DNA of 64,000 nucleotides, taken from JAEUIX01 sp046156035. Its GTDB lineage: Bacteria; Planctomycetota; Phycisphaerae; Phycisphaerales; UBA1924. This document shows, piece after piece, positions 52,558 to 61,234 of the stretch. Below the pieces are notes generated by a model. The model had not been told where the DNA came from, made no database searches, and saw nothing but the letters and a program-made list of their open reading frames with translations. The position numbers were made by a program, and so were the translations under genes. The stretch is taken from NCBI GenBank assembly GCA_046156035.1, contig JBJXEW010000033.1, positions 16,027-80,026 of the forward strand. The letters run 5' to 3'. Within the stretch, counting starts at the first letter, position 1; each line of letters opens with the position of its first letter.

Positions 52558-52596
52558 GGGCGGCGGGCATCGAAGGGCGCTGGACAGAGCCTTCAC

Positions 52597-52624
52597 TTTG
52601 CCGTTTGCTCTTTGCTCTTTGCCA
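52597..52624 (+). repeat. Second heptamer array (TTTGCTC type)
   Basis: TTTGCCG, TTTGCTC, TTTGCTC and TTTGCCA follow each other just before the tRNA gene. It is AT-richer than the first array. Confidence 0.7.
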
Positions 52625-52635
52625 TTTTCTTCAAG

Positions 52636-52709
52636 CGTGCCCAGAAGGAGTCGAACCTTCAACCTTCGGCTTCGGAGGCCGACGCTCTATCCAATTGAGC
52701 TATGGGCAC
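52636..52709 (-). tRNA. tRNA-Arg (anticodon CCG)
   Basis: 74 bases. The acceptor arms GTGCCCA/TGGGCAC pair fully. The D-arm is AGCTCAATTGGATAGAGC, the anticodon stem TCGGC/GCCGA encloses the loop CTCCGAA (anticodon CCG, reading CGG), and the T-arm is GAAGG-TTCGACT-CCTTC. The CCA end is not encoded. The discriminator base is G. Confidence 0.95.
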
Positions 52710-52792
52710 AGGAGGGGGCACAGGTGTGCCGCCGCGCCGGGAATGCCGGAATCGCGGGCAGGCGATGCTACGATGGACGCCGCGAGTAGGCA

Positions 52793-54148
52793 ATGGCCAG
52801 CACACAGGCTTCTCCACCATCGTCTGAGGCCGTCCGCAGCACGGAAGCGGCCACGCTCGGCGGCGAAGCGGCCGTCGTTGCGGCAGGGCGGCCAACGGCA
52901 GACAAGCCCACACCGCTGCCTTCGGTGCTCACGTTCACGTTCCTGAACTCCATGGGTTCGGGGCTCGTTTCCAACGGCATTTTCTTCATCGCCAAGGAGA
53001 CGTTCGGGTTCTCCAAGGCTCAGTGCTTCGGCCTGGGCGTCGCGTATGGCCTGACGTACATCCCCGCAGCGATGGGTGTGGGGCCGCTGGTGCGAAGGCT
53101 GCGAGCCGGTGGCACGCTCTCGGGGCGGGGCGTGCTGTGCGTGCTCATGGCCGGCATGGGCGGGGCGTGCATGCTGCCAGCACTGTCTCTGGCCATGAAT
53201 GGGGCGGCCAAGCCCAGCGCGTGGGCCCTGTGGATGCTGATGCTGGTGTACGCGGGCTTGTCTGGCATGTTGTGGCCGATGGTGGAGGCGTATCTCTCCG
53301 GCGGGCGGCGCGGCAAAGTGCTGCGGACCGGAACAGGGCGGTTCAACATCACGTGGTCGAGCGCGCTGGTGCTGGCGATGCTGCTGGTGGCGCCGTATAC
53401 GAAGGAGGGGGCGGTGGAGGCGCTTGCCGCGCTGGGCGTGCTGCACTGGCTGTCGTGCGTGATTCTGGTGGATTTTTCGCCCTCGCCGGCGGCCCACGAG
53501 GAGGAGGAGCACGAGCCCCACGCGCCGGTGTACGCGGAGCAACTGGCGATCTTTCGGTGGGTGCTGGCGACGGCGTATCTGGTGCTGAACGCGTTGCTGC
53601 CGTATATTGCCGTGGTGGCCGACACGCTGGGGCTGGGCGCAACCGCGGCCGTGGTGCTGGGGGCTTCGTGGCCCGCGGCACGGGTAGCCGGGTTCATCTT
53701 CATGGAGCGCTGGCACGGCTGGCACGGGCGGCGTTCGATGCCGTGGGTCGGGTGCGGGATGCTGCTGGGGGGCTTTGCGCTTGTGGTGCTGCTGCCGGTG
53801 TTGTTGCCCCAAACGTGGGCCCTGGCGGGTGTGGTGCTGGGCTTGATCGTGTTCGGGGCCGCGATGGGCGTGATTTACGCCGCGACGCTGTACTACACGA
53901 TGTCGGTGGGGGCGGCGCAGGTCGAGGCGGGGGGCAGTTTCGAGACGCTGATCGGCCTTGGGTACCTGATCGGGCCGCTTTCGGGGTTGGCAACGGTGTG
54001 GTGGTGGGCGGATAAGGAGGGCGGTTCGGGGCACATCGAAACCACGATGCTGGTGCTGGTGTCGGTGCTCATGCTTGGCGGTGTGGCGATGGCCCTGCGG
54101 GCGGCCGGGGCCCAGGCGAAGGCGAGTGGCGGTGGCCGGGACGTGTAA
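52793..54148 (+). CDS. MFS transporter, unknown substrate
   Basis: 451 aa with about twelve hydrophobic helices after a 45-residue polar N-terminus. The beginning of the membrane part has FLNSMGSGLVSNGIFFIAKE, and a short cytosolic loop rich in Glu and His (HEEEEHEPHAP) joins the two halves, as in MFS proteins. I cannot infer the substrate. It is followed by the S41 protease on the same strand. Confidence 0.78.
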   Translation: MASTQASPPSSEAVRSTEAATLGGEAAVVAAGRPTADKPTPLPSVLTFTFLNSMGSGLVSNGIFFIAKETFGFSKAQCFGLGVAYGLTYIPAAMGVGPLVRRLRAGGTLSGRGVLCVLMAGMGGACMLPALSLAMNGAAKPSAWALWMLMLVYAGLSGMLWPMVEAYLSGGRRGKVLRTGTGRFNITWSSALVLAMLLVAPYTKEGAVEALAALGVLHWLSCVILVDFSPSPAAHEEEEHEPHAPVYAEQLAIFRWVLATAYLVLNALLPYIAVVADTLGLGATAAVVLGASWPAARVAGFIFMERWHGWHGRRSMPWVGCGMLLGGFALVVLLPVLLPQTWALAGVVLGLIVFGAAMGVIYAATLYYTMSVGAAQVEAGGSFETLIGLGYLIGPLSGLATVWWWADKEGGSGHIETTMLVLVSVLMLGGVAMALRAAGAQAKASGGGRDV

Positions 54149-54360
54149 AGCAACCCGGATTGCCCGGCCCGATATCCTCTCTGGGCTGGATGCGGCCCGT
54201 TCGGGTGGGTCATGGCTGTGGCCGCGCGGCCCGATTCGAGCAGGGCTTGGCGGCGGGCCGGAGCGGCATCGGGATCGGTCGCCCGAACGAAGGCAGATCG
54301 GGCCGGGGTGAACGGAGTTTGGCGGCGCGACGAGCGCTGCCACAGGGGCAGGGAAGCACC

Positions 54361-56598
54361 ATGAAGCACATGAAGACCAGCCGTTTGTTTCTGGCGGGCG
54401 TGAGCGCGATGGCGATCGCCGTGAGCGCGGGCCTCACGATGGGGCGGGGCGGCGTGGAGGTGGCGAGCCGCGCGCCGGAATCGGCGATCGCGACGGTCTC
54501 CGACCAGTTGTGGCAGATTGCGCGGTCCGGGCAGGATGAGAGCGCGTTTGCCGCGCCGTTCAAGGGCGTGGCGGCGGATGTGCCGGACCCGCAGATGGCG
54601 GCCCTGCGCGGGTCGGTGGCGAGCCTCGAAGCGAACATCGCCAGGCGCGAGGAGAAGCGGGCGGAGCAGATCGCGAAGGTGGAGAAGGAACTGGACGAGG
54701 CCCTTGCGGGTGAGGGCACGCCCTTGGCGCTGAGCAAGGCGCTCAAGTCTGCCGTGGAGTTGTATCTGCTGACGCCTGACAAGAAGGCGTTCATTCAGCA
54801 GGATCGGATGCGCGAACTGGTGCGACGTGCGGACGGCGCAGCGCACGCGGCCGAGGGGAACATGGACTGGATCATGGCCAGCGAACTCTTCCTCCGGCTG
54901 AACCTGCTGCTGGAGGAAGAGGCGACGTACAAGAAGGATGTGTACCGCCTGAACGACCGGCTGGGGATGATCCAGTTGTACGTGCCGCAGCGCCTGTGGG
55001 AACTGCGCAACACGCGGCGCCTGATGGACAAACTCAAGCCCCTGCCGCCCTACAACGGCGTGGGCGACGATTACCAGGCGAAACTCAAGGGCGTGAGCCA
55101 GACCATCGTGCTGGCCTCGATGGTTCGCGCGGCGGAGAGCCACGTGGAACGCAAGACGATGCGTGACCTGCTGGTGGGCGCGCTGGACAGCGTGCGGACG
55201 ATGGCGACAACGCGCGACCTGGAAGCGGCCTTCCCGGGGATCGCCAACGACGCGGCCCGCGACCAGTTCGTGAACTTCATCGACATGCGCATCGCCGAGT
55301 TGCTCAACGCCAGGGCGGACCCGGACAACTTCGCCGTGAGCAACCTGCTGAGCGAGATGCTGGCAACCAGCCGCCAGACCGTGAAGGTTTCGGAGGCGGC
55401 CCTTCTGCACGAGTTCGGCAACGGCGCGTTCCGGCGGCTGGACGAGTTCAGCCAGATCATCTGGCCCGACGAACTGTCGCGGTTCAAGCGGATCATGGAC
55501 GGCGAGTTCATCGGCGTGGGCATCCAGATCCAGATGGACGAGGAGACCCAGTTGGTGAAGGTGGTTGCGCCGCTGGAGGGCACGCCGGCGTTCCGCGCGG
55601 GGATCAAGGCGGGCGACCTGGTGAAGAAGATCGACGGGAACGCGGCCCTGGGCATCTCGCTGAACCAGGCCATCGAGCAGATCACCGGGCGCCCGGGCAC
55701 CAAGGTGGTGCTGACGATGGAGCGCAAGGGCGAGGACATTGACTTTCCGCTGGAGCGGACCCGCATCCCGATCAAGACGGTGAAGGGGTGGCGGCGTGAG
55801 AACTCGATCGACGAGAAGTGGGACTGGTTCATCGACCCGGAGCAAAGAATCGGGTACGTGCGGATCACGAACTTCCAGGACTCGACGACGCGGGAACTCA
55901 AGGACGCGATCAACCAGATGAAGGGCAAGGGCCTGCAGGGGCTGATCGTGGACTTGCGGTTCAATCCCGGCGGGCTGCTCACGCAGGCCGTGAGTGTGGC
56001 GAACCTGTTCGTGGAGCGCGGCCTGATCGTGTACACCGAGAGCGCGGGCGGCGTGCGCACGGAGGAGCAGAAGGCCGTGCCAAGCGGCCAGCAGGTCAAG
56101 AACCTGCCCATCGCGGTGCTCATCAACGAGGGCGCGGCATCGGCCTCCGAGATCGTTTCCGGCGCGCTGCGCTACTACGCCGATCAGGGCCAGTTGCGCG
56201 CGGTGCTGGTGGGGGCTCGCACCTACGGCAAGGGGAGCGTGCAGAACGTGATGCAACTCTCGCCGGTGGCGATGCTGAAACTGACCATGGCGTACTACTT
56301 TCTGCCCGATGGCAAACTCATCCACCGGCGCGACCACGCCACCCAGTGGGGCGTGGACCCCCACATGAAGGTGGAAATGCTGCCGCAGCAGATCAGCGAT
56401 GCGCTCACGATCCGCCAAGACGCGGACACGCCCTTGGCGTTCATCGGACCGGACGGAGGCGGCTTGGACAAGGACGGCAAGCCGCGCACACCGCCGGACC
56501 CGAACAAGTTGCTGATCGACGGCGTGGACTTGCAGTTGCAGACGGCGTTGATTTTGATGCAGTCTCAGGCGGCGGCGCGTCTGGCGCGGGCGGGCTAG
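54361..56598 (+). CDS. S41 family C-terminal processing protease with PDZ domain
   Basis: 745 aa with an uncleaved-looking signal/anchor at residues 7-28. A long helical region (about 60-350) precedes the PDZ domain (EGTPAFRAGIKAGDLVKKID) and the S41 domain with QGLIVDLRFNPGGLLTQAV, the catalytic Ser in GAASASEIV (about 596) and the Lys in TYGKGSVQ (about 624). It degrades or trims envelope proteins. The N-terminal helical extension is much longer than in typical CtpA and may bind partners. Confidence 0.9.
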   Translation: MKHMKTSRLFLAGVSAMAIAVSAGLTMGRGGVEVASRAPESAIATVSDQLWQIARSGQDESAFAAPFKGVAADVPDPQMAALRGSVASLEANIARREEKRAEQIAKVEKELDEALAGEGTPLALSKALKSAVELYLLTPDKKAFIQQDRMRELVRRADGAAHAAEGNMDWIMASELFLRLNLLLEEEATYKKDVYRLNDRLGMIQLYVPQRLWELRNTRRLMDKLKPLPPYNGVGDDYQAKLKGVSQTIVLASMVRAAESHVERKTMRDLLVGALDSVRTMATTRDLEAAFPGIANDAARDQFVNFIDMRIAELLNARADPDNFAVSNLLSEMLATSRQTVKVSEAALLHEFGNGAFRRLDEFSQIIWPDELSRFKRIMDGEFIGVGIQIQMDEETQLVKVVAPLEGTPAFRAGIKAGDLVKKIDGNAALGISLNQAIEQITGRPGTKVVLTMERKGEDIDFPLERTRIPIKTVKGWRRENSIDEKWDWFIDPEQRIGYVRITNFQDSTTRELKDAINQMKGKGLQGLIVDLRFNPGGLLTQAVSVANLFVERGLIVYTESAGGVRTEEQKAVPSGQQVKNLPIAVLINEGAASASEIVSGALRYYADQGQLRAVLVGARTYGKGSVQNVMQLSPVAMLKLTMAYYFLPDGKLIHRRDHATQWGVDPHMKVEMLPQQISDALTIRQDADTPLAFIGPDGGGLDKDGKPRTPPDPNKLLIDGVDLQLQTALILMQSQAAARLARAG

Positions 56599-56864
56599 CG
56601 GCATGTGACCTGAAAGAACCGCTCGCGGCTGCCCCCCGGGCCGATGCCAAAGCGCATGGACTGGCCGCACGACGGGCAGCGCCCGGAATACGCCGTGCCG
56701 CAGGGGAGTTTGTAGGCGCGGGCGTATTGGTTCGCGCAGGCGAACCACAGGCGCAGGTACGGTCGGGCCGGTCCACTGGCCCGAGGGCTGCCAGTGTCGT
56801 GGGCAGCGTCGTGCGCGCCGAGCCCGCCGCGAATCTCAACAACATCCTCCGGGTCTGCGGCCAT
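56595..56864 (-). CDS. Small zinc-ribbon protein conserved in planctomycetes
   Basis: 89 aa. The core RPYLRLWFACANQYARAYK, PCGTAYSGRCPSCGQSMRF and ERFFQVTCR is of a type I know from other planctomycete genomes; the function is unknown. The four Cys residues suggest a zinc ribbon. It overlaps the end of the S41 protease gene by 4 bases, convergently. Confidence 0.65.
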   Translation of the reverse strand: MAADPEDVVEIRGGLGAHDAAHDTGSPRASGPARPYLRLWFACANQYARAYKLPCGTAYSGRCPSCGQSMRFGIGPGGSRERFFQVTCR

Positions 56865-56986
56865 GGGAGCAGTATCGGCAAGCCACGAGCGTTCTCCATT
56901 GTGTTCGGGGCCTCTGGACCGATAGAATGCCGCCGGTTCCTGCTCTGGCTCGCGGCCAGGGGCTCGCGGCCCGCCGCTCTGACTTC

Positions 56987-57871
56987 ATGCCAAACGCCCT
57001 GACCATTCTGCCGGATTCGCCGCCGCCGCCGACACCCATTGGGTTGATCGCCGGTGGCGGGCGGCTGCCGATCATCATCGCCGAGGGGCTCCGGTCTGCC
57101 GGACATCCGGTGCATGGGCTGGGCCTGCTGGGGCAGTTTGACCCGCTGCTGCCGGCCTTGTGCGACTCCTTCCGCACGGTGGGCGTGCTGCGCGTGGGCA
57201 CGTGGGGGCAAGCCCTGCGGCAGATCGGCGTGGGCTACGCGATCATGGTGGGCAAGGTGGACAAGGCCAAACTCATGCACGACCCGTGGCGGATCGTGCG
57301 GCACGCCCCGGACTGGCGCACACTGGTGGCCTGGTACAAGCACCTGCGGCACGACCGTCGCTCCCACGCGGTGCTGGGGGCGATCGCGGAGGAACTGGGC
57401 CGCTCGGGAATACAACTCCTGGACTCGACCGCGCCGATCCCCCAGGAGATGGCCCACGCGGGCGTGATGGGGCGGGTTCACCCCACGCTGGAGCAGCGGG
57501 CGGATGTGATGTTCGCCTGGCCGCTGTTGGCCGAGGTGCTGCGGATGGACATCGGGCAGGCCCTGGCGATCCGCGAGCGCGATGTGCTGTGCGTGGAGGC
57601 GGTGGAGGGGACGGACCGGATGATGGAGCGGGCCGGCAAACTCTGCAACGGCCGCGCGTGGACGCTGTGCAAGGGGGCGAGGGCCGGGCACGACCGTCGC
57701 AGCGACGTGCCCACGGTGGGTGTGAAGACCATCGAGAACCTCGCCGCGGCGGGCGGGCGGTGCCTCGCGCTCGCGGCGGGCGATGTGATCATGATCGACA
57801 AGGCCGAGATGCTGAAGCGCGCGGATGAACTGGGCGTGGCGGTCGTGGGTGTGGCCGCGGCGGTGGCGTAG
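56987..57871 (+). CDS. lpxI: UDP-2,3-diacylglucosamine diphosphatase LpxI
   Basis: 294 aa. Hydrolyses UDP-2,3-diacylglucosamine in lipid A synthesis. The N-terminal strand IGLIAGGGRLPIIIAEGLR and the C-terminal VEAVEGTDRMMERAGKLC are LpxI signatures, and GVGYAIMVGKVDKAK lies between. Presence of LpxI argues for a lipid A-like outer membrane. The DUF4160 gene begins 11 bases after the stop. Confidence 0.92.
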   Translation: MPNALTILPDSPPPPTPIGLIAGGGRLPIIIAEGLRSAGHPVHGLGLLGQFDPLLPALCDSFRTVGVLRVGTWGQALRQIGVGYAIMVGKVDKAKLMHDPWRIVRHAPDWRTLVAWYKHLRHDRRSHAVLGAIAEELGRSGIQLLDSTAPIPQEMAHAGVMGRVHPTLEQRADVMFAWPLLAEVLRMDIGQALAIRERDVLCVEAVEGTDRMMERAGKLCNGRAWTLCKGARAGHDRRSDVPTVGVKTIENLAAAGGRCLALAAGDVIMIDKAEMLKRADELGVAVVGVAAAVA

Positions 57872-57882
57872 GAGCGTTGCTC

Positions 57883-58119
57883 GTGCCAACGGCGCTCACC
57901 ATCAACGGCTACCGGTTTTTCTTCTACGCAAACGAGGGCACGGAGCCGCCACATGTGCATGTGTCCAAGGCCGGGGCGACGGGCAAGTGGTGGGTGTCGC
58001 CCGTGAAGCGGGCTTGGCACGACGGCTTCTCGCCTCCCCAACGAGCGTTCATCGAACGTACAATCCGCGAGAATGAGGGGCCGATCCTTGAGCAATGGGC
58101 GAGTTTCCACAACCGGTGA
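57883..58119 (+). CDS. DUF4160 domain protein
   Basis: 78 aa: GYRFFFYANEGTEPPHVHVS and a C-terminal ILEQWASFHNR are the DUF4160 signature. GTG start with AGGAG eight bases upstream. It overlaps the DUF2442 gene. The two domains are often encoded together and have been listed as possible toxin-antitoxin modules, without firm function. Confidence 0.85.
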   Translation: MPTALTINGYRFFFYANEGTEPPHVHVSKAGATGKWWVSPVKRAWHDGFSPPQRAFIERTIRENEGPILEQWASFHNR

Positions 58120-58393
58120 GAAGCCTGCGCGCGCGACACGCCTGTCGTTTGGGCGCGTGCGCGGGTCGACGATGTTGCAGGTTGAGTTGGCCGATGGACG
58201 CCGCTTGCAGGTGCCGCTCTCGCTGTATCCGACGCTGCGGCAGGCCGCGCCGGCTGTGCGCGGCCGGTGGGAATGGATCGGGCGCGGTTATGGCATCCAT
58301 TGGCCGGACCTTGACCTTGACCTGTCGGTGTCGGGCCTGCTGGCGGGTGTTCCGGAAGTGCGACCGGTGGTGTCGCGGCGACGCGCAGGCTAA
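58073..58393 (+). CDS. DUF2442 domain protein
   Basis: About 106 aa. The core MLQVELADGRRLQVPLSLYP and GYGIHWPDLDLDLSVSGLL is the DUF2442 pattern. The start is uncertain: ATG 58073 overlaps the DUF4160 gene by 47 bases; TTG 58088 has GAGGGG seven bases upstream. The C-terminus is Arg-rich. Confidence 0.8.
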   Translation: MRGRSLSNGRVSTTGEKPARATRLSFGRVRGSTMLQVELADGRRLQVPLSLYPTLRQAAPAVRGRWEWIGRGYGIHWPDLDLDLSVSGLLAGVPEVRPVVSRRRAG

Positions 58394-58431
58394 ACCGCAC
58401 GCCGCTCAACGAGCCGACCTCCGCGCCCGCA

Positions 58432-59760
58432 TCACGGCGCCCACACGTTGCTGGCCTTGCCCGGCCCCCCACTGTCCAAAACGCCGGGCACGTGCGTGCC
58501 GTTGAGTTTCATCTGGCCGCTGGAAAGGCCGGGGAAGTGCTCCCCCTGCCAACTGTCCGGGTACTTGGAATCATCCATCGCCAGCGCGGCCTTGGTGGGG
58601 AAGAGTGGCCGGAAAGTGTCGCACATCACCGCGAGTTCGCCGGTGTGCGTGGCGCTCAGGCTGGCCTCGATTGTGCCGGGGTGCGGCCCGTGGGGAATGC
58701 CCTGCGGGTGGGCCGTGAGGCTGCCGATCTCGATGCCCTTGCGGCTGCCGAAGTTGCCGGCGACGTAGTAGAGCACCTCGTCGGAATCGAGGTTGGAATG
58801 GTTGTAGGGCACCTTGATGGCGTTGGGGTGGTAGTCGAGCATCCGAGGGCAGAAGGAACAGATCACGAAGTTGTGGGCCTCAAACGTCTGGTGGATCGGC
58901 GGCGGCATGTGCAGTTTGCCCGTGATGGGGCTGAAGTCGTCGATGTTGAAGATGAACGGGTAGTAGCAGCCGTCCCAGCCGATCACATCCAGCGGGTGGT
59001 AGTGGTACGTGTAACTGTGGATCAGGTCGCGCGCCTTGATGCGCACCTCGAAGTCGCCCTTCTCGTCCCACGTGAGCGGGGCCTCGGGCAGACGCAGGTC
59101 GCGCTCGCAGTACGGCGCGTGCTCAAGAAACTGGCCCGTGGCCTTGCTCACGTAGCGCGGCGGGGGACCGATGTGGCTGCCGTTGACCGTCTCGATCAAC
59201 AGGAACTTGCCCAGAGGCGTGGTGTCGATGGGTGGGCCGCCGTCGGCGGGTGTGCCGTCGGGGCCGTTGGCGCGGGCGTTCCAGACCACTTTGTACACGA
59301 TCCCCTTGGGGATGACGACGTAGTCGTTAGGGCCGAACTTCAGCGTGCCCAGCATGGTGTGGCAGACGCCCGAGCCGAAGTGGATGAAGATGCACTCGTC
59401 GCCCTGGCCGTTCTTGAAGTGGTAGCCCATCTGTTCGGCGGGGTTGCAGACGGCCATCTCGCAGTCGCTGTTCCCGAAGAGCACCACGCGGCCGGTCACA
59501 AAGTCGCCCTTCGTGGGCAGCGGCGCGCTCTTCACATGGCGCATCCGCATCACGTCCTGCTCGACGTACTCCTGCTTGGTGGAGTACTGCTTCTTCCACC
59601 CGGCCACCTGCGTGGGCGGATGGATGTGGTACATGGTGCTGCTGGGGCCGGTGAAGCCTTCGGTGCCGAAGAGTTCCTCCGAGTACAGCGCGCCGTCGGG
59701 CCGACGGAACTGCGTGTGGCGCTTGCGGGGGATGGTGCCGAGGCGTGTGTAAAAGGGCAT
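58432..59760 (-). CDS. hmgA: Homogentisate 1,2-dioxygenase family protein
   Basis: 442 aa, the usual length. It opens homogentisate to maleylacetoacetate in tyrosine breakdown, if function follows family. It has MYHIHPPTQV near the N-terminus, PLDVIGWDGCYYPFIFNIDDF in the middle, and the metal-ligand region IHQTFEAHNFVICSF with later HPQGIPHGPHPG. No other tyrosine-catabolism gene is adjacent, so the substrate may differ in this bacterial branch. Confidence 0.82.
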   Translation of the reverse strand: MPFYTRLGTIPRKRHTQFRRPDGALYSEELFGTEGFTGPSSTMYHIHPPTQVAGWKKQYSTKQEYVEQDVMRMRHVKSAPLPTKGDFVTGRVVLFGNSDCEMAVCNPAEQMGYHFKNGQGDECIFIHFGSGVCHTMLGTLKFGPNDYVVIPKGIVYKVVWNARANGPDGTPADGGPPIDTTPLGKFLLIETVNGSHIGPPPRYVSKATGQFLEHAPYCERDLRLPEAPLTWDEKGDFEVRIKARDLIHSYTYHYHPLDVIGWDGCYYPFIFNIDDFSPITGKLHMPPPIHQTFEAHNFVICSFCPRMLDYHPNAIKVPYNHSNLDSDEVLYYVAGNFGSRKGIEIGSLTAHPQGIPHGPHPGTIEASLSATHTGELAVMCDTFRPLFPTKAALAMDDSKYPDSWQGEHFPGLSSGQMKLNGTHVPGVLDSGGPGKASNVWAP

Positions 59761-59817
59761 GTGGCCGGGCCTCCAGAGCGAACTTCCGGGAATGGTACGA
59801 CACCGGCCAGCGAGCGA

Positions 59818-61182
59818 TCAGGTGCCGCTTTGCTCTGCCGCGGGACGGGAGCGCACGCTGAAACGCCGGCCCAGGCCGATGCCAACAGCCCCCCACACCA
59901 CGCACGCCCCGATCGCCCCCCCCACCGCTGCCGGCGACAGGGCACCCAGAGCGGCCTGGAGCCAGGCGCCGCACTGGTCGCCGAAGCGGTAGACAAACGT
60001 GTCGATGAAACTCTTGGCCTTGTGGCGCTCGGCGGGGCTCACGACGGTGTAAAGAGCCTCGCGGGCCGGCCGGTCAATCGCGTAGTGCAGCGCCCGCCGG
60101 GAGACCTGCACGATGATGATCGCGGTGAGCGTGGGCCACGCCCAGAGCACGCTGATGCCCGCGGCGGTGGTGAGCGGGGTCACCGTGAGCGCCGCGGCCA
60201 CGCCGATGAGGCCCAGGATGCGGCCGGCAACCAGGCCTTGCAGGGCGAGTGTGGCGATGTTGGTGTAGAGGTCGATCGTGGCGAACGCGGCGGTGCGTGC
60301 TTCCGTGGTGACTTCAGCCGCGCGGACGATGCGTTGCTGCTCGAACCAGAGGATGGTGCCGGTGGTGGAGTAGAGCAGCAGGTAAAGCGCGAGGCCGAGG
60401 AGATAGGGTGAACGGGCGATAAGCGTGAGGCCCTCCACCGCGCGGGCGGCGATGGCAGCGATGCCGGTGGGCTGGCGGAGGGGATCGGACCCCGGCGCGG
60501 CGGGGCGATCCGGCGTGCGGAGGAGGGCGAAGGCCGCGAGCATGGAGCCCAGAAGCGCGGCCGCGCTGATGAACAGCCATGCGGAGGCGTCAACCTGTTT
60601 GGCGAAGCGTGCGACGGAGGCGGAGCCGGCGATGTTGCCGAGCGTGAGGCCAAGGGCGATGAGCGGGTAGACGCGTTTGGCTCGCTCGGGCGTGAACAGG
60701 TCGGACAGTCGGGACCACATCAGGGAGAGGCTGAGAAGGTTGAAGACGTTCACGGAGACGATGAACGCGCCGGCAAGCAGCCCGCCGCCCGCGGAGGAGG
60801 GGAGTGTGCGGAACAGCACCGCGTACGTGAGCGCGCCGACGAGCCACACAACCTGCGCGAGGGCGAAGAATCGCCGCCAGCCGAGCAGCGACACGAGCGT
60901 GCCCACAACGAGCGTGGCCAGGGCCATGGCTACAAGCGTGGCGGTGGTGAGGCCCGCAACGGCCTTCTCGCCGAAGCGGTCGGCGACGGCGGCGTTGGCC
61001 GCGTCGCGCAGCGGCTTCATGACGGAGTAGCCGCTGAAGAGGAGAAAGCCCATGAGCACGGCGAGGCCCGCGGGCAGCACTTCGTCGCGGCGAAGGCCGA
61101 TGATGTTCTCTCGCTGGGAAGGAGGGGTTTCGCCGGGGGGTTGAGGGGACTCGCCGGATCGTTGCTGTGGTGCGTCAGTCAT
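59818..61182 (-). CDS. ATP/ADP translocase-like (NTP/NDP exchange family) membrane protein
   Basis: 454 aa with about eleven or twelve hydrophobic helices. GYSVMKPLRDAAN in the first helix and LSLMWSRLSDLFTPERAKRVYPL in the middle resemble the nucleotide-exchange transporter family (Tlc), also found as MFS-like proteins in free-living bacteria. Substrate unknown; nucleotide exchange by a free-living planctomycete would be surprising. ATG at 61182 is used. Confidence 0.7.
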   Translation of the reverse strand: MTDAPQQRSGESPQPPGETPPSQRENIIGLRRDEVLPAGLAVLMGFLLFSGYSVMKPLRDAANAAVADRFGEKAVAGLTTATLVAMALATLVVGTLVSLLGWRRFFALAQVVWLVGALTYAVLFRTLPSSAGGGLLAGAFIVSVNVFNLLSLSLMWSRLSDLFTPERAKRVYPLIALGLTLGNIAGSASVARFAKQVDASAWLFISAAALLGSMLAAFALLRTPDRPAAPGSDPLRQPTGIAAIAARAVEGLTLIARSPYLLGLALYLLLYSTTGTILWFEQQRIVRAAEVTTEARTAAFATIDLYTNIATLALQGLVAGRILGLIGVAAALTVTPLTTAAGISVLWAWPTLTAIIIVQVSRRALHYAIDRPAREALYTVVSPAERHKAKSFIDTFVYRFGDQCGAWLQAALGALSPAAVGGAIGACVVWGAVGIGLGRRFSVRSRPAAEQSGT

Positions 61183-61234
61183 GCAGGCGTGTATAGCCGC
61201 GCACGCTGGGCCGGTTGCTTGCGCTGGGGGAACT

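Noticed and set aside
53893..56748. 951-codon open frame on the minus strand
   Set aside because: Antisense to the S41 protease and the end of the MFS gene; no recognisable domain, and composition is typical of shadow frames.
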